Below are positions 12,591 through 23,169 of a DNA stretch of 64,000 nucleotides, one piece after another. The stretch is taken from the NCBI RefSeq assembly GCF_002775205.1, contig NC_036457.1:4077650-4141649 (forward strand), given 5' to 3'. The translations under genes and the position numbers were made by a program. Every line of letters starts with the position of its first letter. The first letter of the stretch is position 1. Source of the DNA: Xiphophorus maculatus (lineage: Eukaryota; Chordata; Actinopteri; Cyprinodontiformes; Poeciliidae). Under the pieces are notes generated by a model. It ran no database searches and was not told the origin of the DNA. It saw only the letters and a program-made list of their open reading frames with translations.

Positions 12591-12800
12591 GCTGAGGGGA
12601 GGTGAGCCCACAAACATCCACAAAGTAGACGTTATAATTTTACAATTAGTTTGTTCGATTGTTTTTATTTCTTATTGGTGTGAGGAGAATGTTAATAATG
12701 ATGCTGTCAGTGGAGGGTGGGGGGGCAGTAAAGAGAAGATAATGAACACAAAGCTTCCCCTGAATGGGCCCTTAATTAATTCAATGAGAATCATTAACAC
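12590..12800. promoter_or_regulatory. Candidate enhancer island with homeodomain and SOX-type sites
   Basis: Contains TTACAATTAGTTTG, CGATTGTTTTTATT (an ACAAT site in reverse), GGCCCTTAATTAATTCAATG and AGAATCATTAACA, plus a G-run. Dense, unique sequence between two repeat-derived blocks. Function inferred. Confidence 0.35.
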
Positions 12801-12949
12801 ATCCAGTTGGCCTGCATGTGTGTTCCTGAGATAAAATACAAAAAAAACATGGGTTTTATTGAGCAGATGATGGGAGAAGAAAGTTTAAAACATCTATGAA
12901 TTAGAACTTGGACACAAATTCTGACCCCTAAACTGACACATGCAGTTTG

Positions 12950-13290
12950 TTTACAAATATGGCCAAAATTTGGTCGATAATCCGCTAAGGTCGAAAAAAC
13001 GCAATTTTGCATTTGCAGTGTTTCTGTTAAATAAGATACACAATTAAAATCCCATGAATAAGTTTGTTTATGCAATAAGACATCAAAAAACATCATCCTA
13101 CTATCACTTCCTGTCGTCTTCTTTGTCATTTCTGCCAGTAGTCACATCAGGTTGTTGATCATGTGACTATTTGATGTGAAAGAAATTGTTTCCATTGCAG
13201 TTTTCCAAAGTAAACCAATTTCAATATGGCTGAAAAACCGCCTCATCCCAGCTCAAAAACTTGTTATTGAAAAACTAGAGTTGTTTTTTT
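12950..13290 (-). mobile_element. Dispersed repeat family D (GTTTCCAT MITE), copy 2
   Basis: Shares CACTTCCTGT-GTCTTCTTTG, GCCAGTAGTCACATC, GTTGATCATGTG and TTGTTTCCATTGCAGTTTT with the MITE at 55,361-55,986. Ends degenerate. Confidence 0.6.
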
Positions 13291-13369
13291 TTTCAAATTG
13301 ATATGTTTTTATTGAGGGAATTTATTTTAGTAATTCAAGTTTGCACAATTTTACAGTCACTGGAAACAG

Positions 13370-13520
13370 CTTTAGTGAGACCAGCGAGTATGTTTCTGGA
13401 CTGTGGGAAGAAACCGGAGTACCCTGAGAGAGTTCACACATGCACAGGGAGAACAGGAAGGCCAGCAGCTGGGATTCAAACTAACAACCTTCCTGCTGCA
13501 AGGCAGCAATACTCCAAGTC
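13370..13520 (-). mobile_element. Fish interspersed repeat, SINE/LINE-tail type, copy 2
   Basis: Reverse-strand copy of the 5.98-kb element (GGACTGTGGGAAGAAACCGG and AGTACCCTGAGAGAG). It ends with GGGATTCAAACTAACAACC, a degenerate tRNA-type B box when read on the minus strand, suggesting a tRNA-derived SINE. Confidence 0.55.
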
Positions 13521-14089
13521 TCTTGTCATCATTATTATTGAGACGCTTTGCGTAAACATTTTCAGCAGACAATCGATTTTCCATGAACCTCATTCATATC
13601 AATACTTATTGATTTGGTGAAATATTCAGTATATAATATTCAGTTTGTTCCAAATGATTTCTCAGTTTCTCACAAAGCGACGTCCATCTGAAAGGTGAAG
13701 ATCTTTAATATGTGTGATTTATCATGTAATCTAACGGCGTTTAATCCAGCTGAACGATGCGGCCGTTCTCCCTGCAGCTCTGCAGAACCTCAACGTTCAA
13801 TAAAAACACTAACAGTAACAGGAAGTCCTGTCCTGTGGCAGAAGGATCCATAATCAGGTTTAATCCTCTCTGTGGTTAAAAGCTGTTCATCGATCCGCTC
13901 GGTTCCTGCTGAGGTGTTTTCTCCTCCAGCTCTCCTCCTCTGTGGGGGACATTTTCTCTGAGGTTTGAAGCTCACACTGACTGGCTTCAGGAAAATACCG
14001 CAGGTTCTACTGATGAAGGCCTGTTGAGGCAAACATGACTTTAATTTTGACAAATTTGACAAGGTTTACATTCAAGGTTACCTATTGTG

Positions 14090-14560
14090 ATTCCTTGAAC
14101 AGGTTAAAATAGGTCTATGGTCTACACCACATGTTCATTACATCTTTTGCATAAAATATAATGATATTTTAGTCTGCTCAGTTCTGTCACTTTGTATCCA
14201 CATAAGCTGCTGCTGGCTACGCCCCCCAACTCAACGTTTACGCTGGCATGTGAAAATGGCTGCAAACAGATGAGCAACTATATAACTGTACATCTTTGAA
14301 AAGCAGAAGTGGAGACTCCTGCACAGCCAACAAGAATGCAGCAAGTGGTTTCTGAATAGTAAGTCAATAGGAAAACACTCGTCATTTCCAGCAGCCGTTG
14401 TACAGCAGGAAAACCAGCTGACCAGAGCTTGGGTTGCTAGGTAAAAGGCTGAATTTCACTGGGGTTGCTAGGTAACAGTGCAGTGTGACACAACAACTGG
14501 GACGTTTTAGAAATGGCTCGTTTTCCAGACACCAAAAATCATTAACTTATTGCAAAAAAA
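14090..14560 (+). mobile_element. Dispersed repeat family A, copy 2
   Basis: Direct copy of 3,650-4,085, with a duplicated GTTGCTAGGTAA segment (14,433 and 14,464). The second is a full X-box-like GTTGCTAGGTAAC. Confidence 0.75.
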
Positions 14561-14984
14561 GGCTTTCAGAAACAGTTGAGACAAAGAAATATTAAAATGT
14601 ATAAAATTTCGCATATTATTCGCAAATTTCCCTTTAAGATAGTTTTGTTTTCTTGCAGTTTTTCTGCTCCTCCTTCATGTTTTCTTCACATCTCAGAAGA
14701 TTATGACGATTCTTGTAATTAAATTTAATTAAACTTGTTTTTTCTTAGTCTGGCAGTAACACTCTAATTATTGGTGTTTATGTGGAATTAAAAATTTCAT
14801 TTCCAAAAATATGAACTTCTTCAGTAAAGTTTGTGTTTTTATGGAGCTAGTACTCTGTTGCTGTTTTTACTTCAGAATCTTTAATCTGAACTTGGAGTTA
14901 AATTTTTGTTTCCCATGAATTTTGATTTGGGTAAAATCAGAACACGTAGCTTTGGGCTTTTTCAGCTGATGGTAGCAAACCCTT

Positions 14985-15260
14985 CAGAGACCGCCACCCC
15001 CCCGACCCGCCCTGACTCTCTCTCCGGACCCTCGCCATCTGCCGCAGCTGTCGCTCGCCCCAACCGCCACTCTAATTGACAATGAACCCAAAGGCGCGGC
15101 GATAATTACAGCCGGCCGCTTGGCAACTTCTCCGGGTTTCAATTCCTGCTTTTCAGGATTCATCAGGCCCCATCTGCCGGCTCCCAGGTCTGGCATCTGC
15201 CTCCCCCGCCTCCCTCGGCATGCTGGGGGTTTTGTGTTGGTGCTTATTAGCGAGCTGGCC
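14985..15260. promoter_or_regulatory. Candidate enhancer island (GC-rich)
   Basis: A roughly 270-bp GC-rich block containing CTAATTGACAATGAAC (homeodomain next to a SOX-type ACAAT), CGATAATTACAG and GGATTCATCAGGC. It lies 16.6 kb upstream of sox11 and is not repeated in the window. Function inferred. Confidence 0.4.
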
Positions 15261-15499
15261 TGTAACCCTCAGAGGTGAAGCAGCCTGAAGCAGAAAGACC
15301 AGCTCTGTTTGTTCAACCAGAGAAAGTTTCAGATGAAGAAAAGACTCCTTGTGGTTTTCTCTCTCCTCCTCCTTTTCTTCTTCTGCTTTCCTTCTATTTT
15401 TCCTCTTTTCATGTTTTTCTCCTTCAAGAAGCAGGATCTGAACAGCTTTATTGGTGCAGCGTGTCGCCAACAAAGAGCTCTAAGAAATTAGTAAAAAAA

Positions 15500-16270
15500 A
15501 ATCCATTCAAGCTGCACAAAACATCTGTCATTTCATTTAAATCTCTGCTGTGGAGTTTAAAGATTTCAGCCTCAAAGGCAGCAGAAGTAACAAAGTTCTG
15601 AATCACAAAATAAACCTCATTCAGGCTTTATAGGTTAAAAACAATCTGTTGGAAGCATAAAAACAGTCTTTCTTCATTTATTCATTCAGCATTGGCTCAT
15701 TTATGACAACATTGTGTTTAGTTTTTATGAACACAGCCTGACAGAGAATAAGATTACATAAAATAAAGATCAGCTGTAAAAGTGGCGTTTGGATTACTTC
15801 CATCTTTTTTTAAGATTTATTCTGGTTTTGGTGTTTTCATTTGGTCTTATTTCACTTATATTATTCTTAGAATTTCAGGAGTTTCTAGTTGGAAAAGTCA
15901 AATGAAATCAGAATAAAATCCAATATGGCTGCCACATGCATAGAACATAGTACTGCTGTAACATTATGGGATATCAGTCGTTATCATCAGCAGCAATGGC
16001 CCCACAACGTTCATACAGAGTCAGAGCAATGTCACAGCGAACACCCAACGATTACACCACTCAACCTCAACAGATGCTCCACTCACTTCAGGATGCTTGG
16101 TGCTTGAAACTGAAATTCATAGTATTATTTGCCTTCTGATTAATTTGGCTAGTGATTATCTGACCTCTAGTAGAGCTATAAAAAAATCCTTTTCTTTATC
16201 TATATTAAAATTACTAAAAGTAATGTACCTGGTCCTGCTGAATTGAGCCATAACAGAAACATGATGGTTC
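15500..16270. other. Gene-free interval
   Basis: AT-rich; no gene, repeat family or motif cluster recognised. Confidence 0.4.
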
Positions 16271-16271
16271 A

Positions 16272-17662
16272 ACACTAGCATTACCAGGGTTTTCGACCTC
16301 CCCCCTGAAGTCCCAAAACAGAGTCAAAAGACCCTGAGTCCAAACTAACGACTCTGATGGCTCAAATTAGCATCCCTTCTTCAATTGTAAATGTAGCCAT
16401 TGACCGTCAGGCCAGAAGGTAGGAGTGTGAATAGTCCATGTTGGGGGTGGGTGCGATCTATGATGGAGGCAGCTCTACAGTAGACTCTCCTGTAGGTAAT
16501 GCTCTTCAGTTCAGTTTTGAAGCATACATGCAGTGTTTTTGGAGAGATGTGACCTTTTGCAGCTGATCCATGATGTTGTGCTGCATTATCCAGGTCATTT
16601 TGCCAAATGTACATAGAGTTTGCAAAACATACAATCTGTTTCAAGAAATATGCAAAGGTTTTTCCAAAAGAAATTAGTAATGTTTTTCTTTTAAATAAAG
16701 CTAAGTGGGTTTAAAATGACAGTTTAGAAATAAACTAACCAAATTAATTGTGTTGATCCACCTCAAAAAAATCATGCAAAAAGTGTAAGCAAAAGAAATC
16801 TGGGAGACTTTGCACATGCAAATTTGCATGCAGCCTTTTGTGCTGTGGAGGATAAATAGGGCAAAAGGGCAAAGTGTCAGGTCAACCATCGATGCAGGAA
16901 CAATTGTGCAACTGTGAGATGCGTTGACTGCTACAAATACACATGGCAAATGCACCAGGGTCATACCCTGGCAGTGCCAGGTATGTTCCGACAGTGCAGA
17001 CAGACTGCTGAGTGAGTGCTGAAATGCCAGTCACACAAGGACATGCCACTCACACACACACACGTAGCCCCCCACTGTGCCTAGTGTAAATATGTGTGGA
17101 ATTGTTTTATTTCTTGTATTTTTTGTATCGATTTAATGACAAAAATAAAAAGCATTTAAACAAATAACAGTTGTTCTTTTGTATACAGTTGTTCTTTTGC
17201 ACGGGAGCTGCAATGGAAATTTCGTTGAATTCTGTTCAATGACAATAAATGCTATCTATCTATCTATTTCTCATGCTGGAAGTTCAGTCCTCTTGACTTA
17301 GACACAAATACTTCTGGTCATTGTTCACAGCTGTACCTGGCTGTAAAATTTCTAATTCTCCATTTAAAATATTAAAATTAATTCATTATGCTTTTTTGCT
17401 AAAATAAAATTAAGCTAAATATAATATATATAATCTTTATATTATAAAATACAATATACTGAATAGAACTAACTAGACAGTTAGTTGGGAGTTAAGCTTT
17501 CCCCCTTCCTTTGGTGCGCCAGTAATGGCCTTATTTACAGAACAAAAGCGCCTGTTCACACCTGCTTATAGGATGATAGCTAAAATCCTTCAGGTCAGTC
17601 GACCCGTCTCTGGGCTCCAAAGGTAGAAATGTTAAATGACCCTTCTCTGGTAATGCTAGTGT
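16272..17662. mobile_element. Segment bounded by a 16-bp perfect inverted repeat
   Basis: ACACTAGCATTACCAG at 16,272-16,287 and its exact complement at 17,647-17,662 bracket 1.39 kb. The interior includes a LINE-like tail (see 17,190-17,272), implying nested insertion. No clear target-site duplication was found. Confidence 0.5.
17190..17272 (+). mobile_element. LINE-type 3' tail ending in a CTAT microsatellite
   Basis: CGGGAGCTGCAATGGAAAT, then CAATGACAATAAATG and (CTAT)n, a composition typical of fish LINE 3' ends with short tail repeats. The upstream part (16,381-17,190) may be its degenerate body, with no intact reverse transcriptase. Confidence 0.55.
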
Positions 17663-17966
17663 CATAAAACGTCCTTAATTTTCTCACATTCATGTCAAAT
17701 TTACCTGTCATCTGAAGACAATGTGATACAACTTTAAGATTCTGCAGAAAAAAATATATTTTTAATCTATTTTAACTGACAGGTTGGCAACAAAGCCCTA
17801 AAAGAATCCCCAACAAAAACATTTCCTGCTTGCCATAAAATGTGATGGAGACATAGCAAACATGACGAAGAAGATGATATACGGTAAATCTGAACTTATT
17901 GGTTACTTTTAAAACTGTGTGTGGAAGAAAACTAATACTTCACTTCTGTGTAAACATATTCCTCTA

Positions 17967-17999
17967 GTGAAACATGGTGGTGGCAGCATCATGCTGTGG
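17967..17999 (+). pseudogene. Tc1/mariner transposase fragment
   Basis: Eleven codons read VKHGGGSIMLW, a signature of Tc1-family transposases upstream of the second catalytic Asp region. Flanking sequence does not continue the ORF, so this is a dead remnant. Confidence 0.7.
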
Positions 18000-18489
18000 A
18001 AACCTGTCAGACTGGAGTGAAGATTCAAACAACCAGCCACAGATATTATGGGATGATTAGATTAAAGCCGCAACCCAGGGGCCATTTGGGGCCTTTGAAA
18101 TAGTTTTGTTTGGCCCCTTTTTGTCACTTATTCTTTGTATGAGATTTTCTATCACAAATTTATACAATTTTATGACATGTTGGCCAACAAGTTAGGAAAC
18201 CTACGACTTTGAGCATCTTTTGTTCCTTTTTAAATTCGTTGTTAAACAGGTACAAAAACATTGACAATGAATTAAAGAAAGAAATAACAGGACATCACAC
18301 GTTTACTGGTGGTTTACTCACATTGTTACTGGATTACAGTGCTAACAGTTAGCCTGGTCGGAAAGCAAAAGTACTTCTCTCTCAAACAACAAATTTCTTC
18401 TTCTATGATAAAACCAGAGAAGATAGAGTTTTAACAGAAGTTTTACAACTTTTTTCTACTCTGATTGAAATAGTCTGTGAATCATTCTC

Positions 18490-18740
18490 GTCTTCATTCA
18501 GGCCGAACTAAAGCAGCAGCAGCAGCAGAAAAGCGTGTCGTGGCTCATCAGGGGGCTCAGGTCAGAGGAAGGGGGGTGTTTTGTTTCCCATAGGCTCTTT
18601 CTTGTCTGCTTTTTGTGTGCGAGACGCTGCCTGCTGTTTGTCGCTGCTTTCAGAAAATCCCGCTGCTCTCTGGGCTTCGAACTGATGAATCTGGAGAATA
18701 TTTGCAGGTTTTCTGTGTGTCGAGACATTTCTGACTAAAT
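18490..18740. promoter_or_regulatory. Candidate regulatory island with (CAG)5
   Basis: Balanced-GC block in AT-rich DNA with (CAG)5 at about 18,513-18,528. Open frames exist on both strands but none is recognisable. Weak inference. Confidence 0.18.
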
Positions 18741-18859
18741 GTAGTCGGAAAAACATCTGATGACACAAATGTTTCCCAAATTTTGCACCTTCATGTTTTT
18801 GGAGAGACTGTTGTTCAGAATATTGTGATTGATGATCTGTAGAGTCATTTTTGCCAAAT

Positions 18860-19215
18860 TTCTGCCAAAAACTTGAGAAATTTTCAGATTAATATCGGAA
18901 ATTTTCTAAAGAAAATACAATAAATTTTCTGAGCTCCAAAAGTAAAAAAAAATTGTGAAAAAAAAACTGAGAAATTTTGAGAGTATTCTAAAAAATCTTC
19001 TAGAAAAAACAAGATTTCTGAGCTCCAAAGTTAAACATTTTAAAAAACTTAAGAAAGTAAAAAAAGAGAAATACTCTTCCGAGGTTAATTTTAAATTTAT
19101 TTTTTTTTTTGAGAAAAAACAAGGACATTTCTGAGCTCCAAAAGTAAAAAAAGAAAAAAAAAATCAACTTTTGGAGTTTAGTAAATTCTAAGTTTTTTTC
19201 TGGAATTTTTTTTAA
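18860..19215. repeat. Degenerate A/T-rich repeat, about 100-bp period
   Basis: TTTCTGAGCTCCAAAAGTAA or a close variant recurs at about 18,929, 19,014 and 19,127, separated by A-rich filler. Confidence 0.65.
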
Positions 19216-19874
19216 AATGAATCTAAACAAATTTTATTTCTTTGATAGAAATTTACTTCTTTTTTTCTATCTACAATTGTCCTACTATGCCATTGAAGAT
19301 GTTGTCCTTTGGTCCAAACTGTTAAAAATTGTGTATTGTGGAAGTTAATTGTTGATCTTCTGTGAAAAGACAAAATATTTTCTGCAGGAGTTAAATCAGG
19401 GATTAGACATAAGAGTTTAAAACTCATCCAGGATTAAACCAGGTTGTGTTTCTGGCTTCGTTTGTTTTTGAGACAGATCAAGAAGCACATTGAAAAAATC
19501 AAATCAAATAAAAACACAAATTTCCTGTGATTGTGTCAGTTTCAGGCTCTGTATGTTATATATTCATATGTTTTGAAGGAAACTCGATTTTATGATGTTT
19601 TGATGCAGCAGTTTGGTGTTTATCATGAACTGGCTCTATGCAAATAAGCTGAAGGTGATTTTAATTAAACACACCACAGACAACAGTTTAAAAATGACAA
19701 AAAACATAAAATATGGATTATTGATGTGTGTTTCAGGTTTTAAGGTAAAACTGTTAAATAATAGATCAGAATACATTAAACCAGCTGTTATACATTTTCT
19801 GAGATAATTAGATTAATTTAAATGTTTTTCACGCTTTAATGCCCAGTTTTTTTAATATAACTGTGGGTGTATTT

Positions 19875-20120
19875 CCTAGTCCTCAAGGTTTGATGACCTG
19901 CTACTTTTATATGCATCCCTGCTACTTTTATATGCATCCCTGCTACTTTTATATGCATCCCTGCTACTTTTATATGCATCCCTGCTCCAAAACCTGAATC
20001 AACGACTGGATTCGCTCCTCAGCAGAGGCCTGGGAAAAACCCGTTCATTTGATTCAGGTGCTGGAGAAGGGATGCATGTGAAAGTTGCAGGATGGTAGAT
20101 CTTAAGGCCTGGACTTGGGG
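19875..20120. mobile_element. Palindromic MITE with an amplified 21-bp arm segment
   Basis: The left arm (GACCTGCTAC...GCATCCCTGCTCC...ACCTGAATCA) and right arm (TGATTCAGGTGCTGGAG...GGGATGCATGTG...GTTGCAGGAT) are imperfect inverted copies. The left arm holds four perfect 21-bp tandem copies of a TGCTACTTTTATATGCATCC-type unit at 19,899-19,982. Confidence 0.75.
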
Positions 20121-20524
20121 ACCCTTCACCCTTCCTTCACTCCATACACTGCCTCCTACTGGACAGTCGGTATAAATTCAGAGAAAATGCCAGATATCCT
20201 ACATATCGACACCTTCACAGGTAAAAAATAACAATATTAATAACATCAGTTAACGACTAACAATGAATATAACTGCTACAATTTTAAGATGGTGAAATCT
20301 TTTAAGTATATACTGGCAAGAAATATATTAAATTGGACATCATGCATCACTGGCTACACATTAACGTGAAATTTGATGGCTGCTGTTTCCCTTTTGCCAT
20401 ATGAAATAATATTTTGGCTACTTTTGAAGAACTTTTTTCTTGTAGAAATTCACAGTTCAACAGAAGGAATGAAGAGAATTAAGAATGTGAAGAGAGGAGG
20501 CCATAAAGTTATGAAAATATTTAT

Positions 20525-20870
20525 TTTTATTAACTTATTGCTCTGCTAACTAAAATGTTAGCTGTGCTAACCCTAAAGAGCTAGTCATAAACATAAGTCC
20601 ACTAATACTTAAGCACTATAGCAATCTGGTATTTAGTTGAAGCTAATGCTAAATTTCTATACCAACACAGTATTCAGTGGAGGATAATGCTAAATTTCTA
20701 TACCAACACAGTATTCAGTGGAAGCTAATGCTAAATTTCTATACCAACACAGTATTCAGTGGAAGCTAATGTTAAATTTCTATACCAACACAGTATTCAG
20801 TCGAAGCTAATGCTAAATTTCTATACCAACACAGTATTCAGTCGAAGCTAATGCTAAAGAGCTAAATTAA
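20525..20870 (+). repeat. 41-42-bp minisatellite in a GCTAA-rich dispersed repeat
   Basis: About five units of GCTAATGCTAAATTTCTATA...CCAACACAGTATTCAGT, flanked by GCTAACTAAAATGTTAGC and CTAACCCTAAAGAGCTAGTC. Unit and flank are homologous to the 1.74-kb array. Confidence 0.85.
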
Positions 20871-20980
20871 ACCATGTTGATTTTTGCAGGTTTTTATTTA
20901 ATTAACGGCCCGGGTTGTTTGTTCATGTGAGTGCTGTATTCTGTTTACCTCATTTGTTCGTTTGCTGTTGCCACTTTCTC

Positions 20981-21019
20981 AATAAAGTTTCCATGGGGAA
21001 AAAAAAAAAAGAAAAAAAA
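20981..21019 (+). other. AATAAA plus genomic poly(A): 3' end of a retroposed transcript
   Basis: AATAAA at 20,981-20,986, twelve bases, then A12-G-A8. This is the mark of a reverse-transcribed polyadenylated RNA. The upstream 100 bp is not recognisable. Confidence 0.55.
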
Positions 21020-21889
21020 CGGAACTGCAGCAAAAACAGTTATCACCACCTTCAAAATAAGAGCATGAACATAAACGTCTAACTATTTGAAGAATTTTTT
21101 ACGGTCGATGATCAAAACTTCAACACAGACGTTGAACTTTATTCAACTGAAAGTTTACTAAACAGCCCCCCAAAAATTGTGCTTTAGAATTTATTTGGAA
21201 AATTAATGTAGAGAAAGCTAAATGCGCTAACCGTTTTCAAAGTTAGCAAAAGTGAAAAATGAATAATTAGCTCTGCTGTTAGCTGATTAGCAAAATGTTC
21301 CTCCCACTGTACTGAACTGTGAATTTGTTTTCTCTGAGCACGTAACAGCATTTATCTGTTAGTCAAATATTTTGGAGACTAAAACATGTAAACACATGAA
21401 AAATGCAATGAGAACAATTTGTTTTTCCCCTGGGTTTCTGTTTACTCGGCTATTTTACAACATTTTCTCTAATTTTTTTTTCTTTTGTTTTGTCTGCTTT
21501 TTCGAAATTGTTGCTTTGTTCTGTTCTGCTTTAAAACCAATTTGTAGATGTGACTGAAAATTGCATTTTATATTTTAAAACTATTATTTAACTGTTTTCA
21601 ACAGAGCAAATATTGAACAAAATTATTTTAAAAACTAAATAAGAATTGTATAACTAGGTAAATACTTTTATTTCCTTACATTTAAAGCAATTATTTTTAT
21701 TTTATGTTTTATTTGATTTTTGGGCTGTCCTGTTACACCATAATCTGAACTTAAGATGTCGGAAATGATTTCACTGGACTTATTTCGAACAGTTCTTAAA
21801 GATAGGCAACAAGATTCTATGAAACAGTGTCATTGTTTTTAAATTGTTTTTATTGTTTTATACTTGTGCATATGTATTAATTGTTTTTA

Positions 21890-21995
21890 TCTTGTAACCA
21901 GGTTGCTATGTATTGCAAATTTTTTGCTCAGGTTTCTCTTGAAAATGAGATCTAGATCTCAACGGGGTTTACCTGATTAAATAAAGGAATATATA
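21890..21995 (+). mobile_element. LINE-type 3' end
   Basis: GAAAATGAGATCTAGATCTC followed by AACGGGGTTTACCTGATTAAATAAAGGA, a very common fish LINE 3' terminus. The body is not intact. Confidence 0.6.
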
Positions 21996-22024
21996 ATCTA
22001 GCTCCAAAATCTTTCCCTAATCCT

Positions 22025-22080
22025 GAGGAGGAAGAGGAGGAGGAGGAGGAGGAGGAGGAGGAGGAGGAGGAGGAGGAAGG
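22025..22080 (+). repeat. Purine (GGA)n tract
   Basis: A 56-nt uninterrupted purine run, mostly GGA triplets. It is mirror-symmetric and could form triplex DNA. Confidence 0.9.
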
Positions 22081-22564
22081 CCTGAATCCTCTGCATCTGC
22101 CCCTCCCCCATGCAGAGTCACCCTTCCCCCCTCATCTTCACCACAATGGTGAGTCCCCGGTGATTGGGGAGCAGGGAGTTGGGTGTGTGGGGGGCGTCTT
22201 GCAGCTTGGTCTCAGTTTGCCTCTTTAGAAAAACCAGCTGCTCTCCTCTCAGCCTGAACTCAGGTTCAGCTTCAGGCTCTGAAATTTAAATCAGGGAAAT
22301 AATCACCAGCAGCAGAATATTTACAGCTCATTTTGGGATCTTAGCATTTGTCTTGTTGTTTATCATGTAAACTTGTATATTTTTTACTCTGGTTGTCTCT
22401 GATTTTGGTATATTTAGTGACTCCTTCATTACATTTGAGTTTTATCCTGATTTCATCTCCTATTGCATCCCTAGATCTGTTTATAGTTGCCCTATTTTCA
22501 CATCAAATACACCTTTGTGGCTGTTTTTGGATTTCTGGCAGCAGCAGCACATTATTTTGGTATC

Positions 22565-23165
22565 ATACACCTCATTTCCCCTAATCTGGTTGTGCGGCTT
22601 GGTACGCTGTCTTCAGGAGAGCAGGTACGGTGTCTACCAGTCTACCACCTGGTAGACTCGGTTCGATTCTAGACCAAAACTGCCACATTTGTTCCACTTT
22701 TGGCTGCTGTGATTGGCTTTCAGCGTTGTCAAACCAACCAAACCAACATGTTCCCCTCCTCACCTGTGGGGGCGCTGCAACAAGAATCACTGAAGAAAAC
22801 AACACAAAAAACACTTTCTTTCTTCACAAAGCACAAACAAAAATGAAGTGGTGTCAAACTTCAGTAGTTGGAGGATTTTTCTTTTGTCTTTGGCTGAACA
22901 ACACAGGAGCCATTTCTCCCGCTTGTGCTACGCTAGCACATTTGTTTTGGTTGTATTTACCCAGAATGCCCTGCGCTGCAGTCTACTTCCTGCTTTTAGT
23001 CTGCTTGGTGTTCACATTTACATACAGAGTTCACTTCAACCAAAGTGGTTTGTAGGCGGACCAGAGTTTGATTTTCTGGTCGATTAGCTTTCACACCTCC
23101 CCATCCGAACTGGAGTTTCTAGGCAAACAGACTGGAATTGGATTAAAGCTGGTGGAAATGATGCA
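22565..23165 (-). mobile_element. Dispersed repeat family C, copy 2
   Basis: Reverse-orientation copy of the 8.2- and 37.1-kb elements, including TTACCCAGAATGCCCTG and CCTGTGGGGGCGCTGCA. It contains a tRNA-like GGTTCGATTC that belongs to the element, not to a tRNA gene. Confidence 0.75.
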
Positions 23166-23169
23166 GCCT

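Noticed and set aside
12794..13129. 111-codon minus-strand open frame
   Set aside because: Largely covers family D MITE sequence; no transposase motif.
19899..19982. Regular 21-bp repeats considered as a CRISPR-like array
   Set aside because: The copies are directly adjacent with no spacers, in a eukaryotic MITE arm.
22655..22680. tRNA-like GGTTCGATTC B box
   Set aside because: It belongs to the family C repeat (counterparts at 8.7 and 37.45 kb) and has no A box or cloverleaf.
22630..23055. 141-codon plus-strand open frame
   Set aside because: Lies inside the family C mobile element and is not conserved in its other copies.
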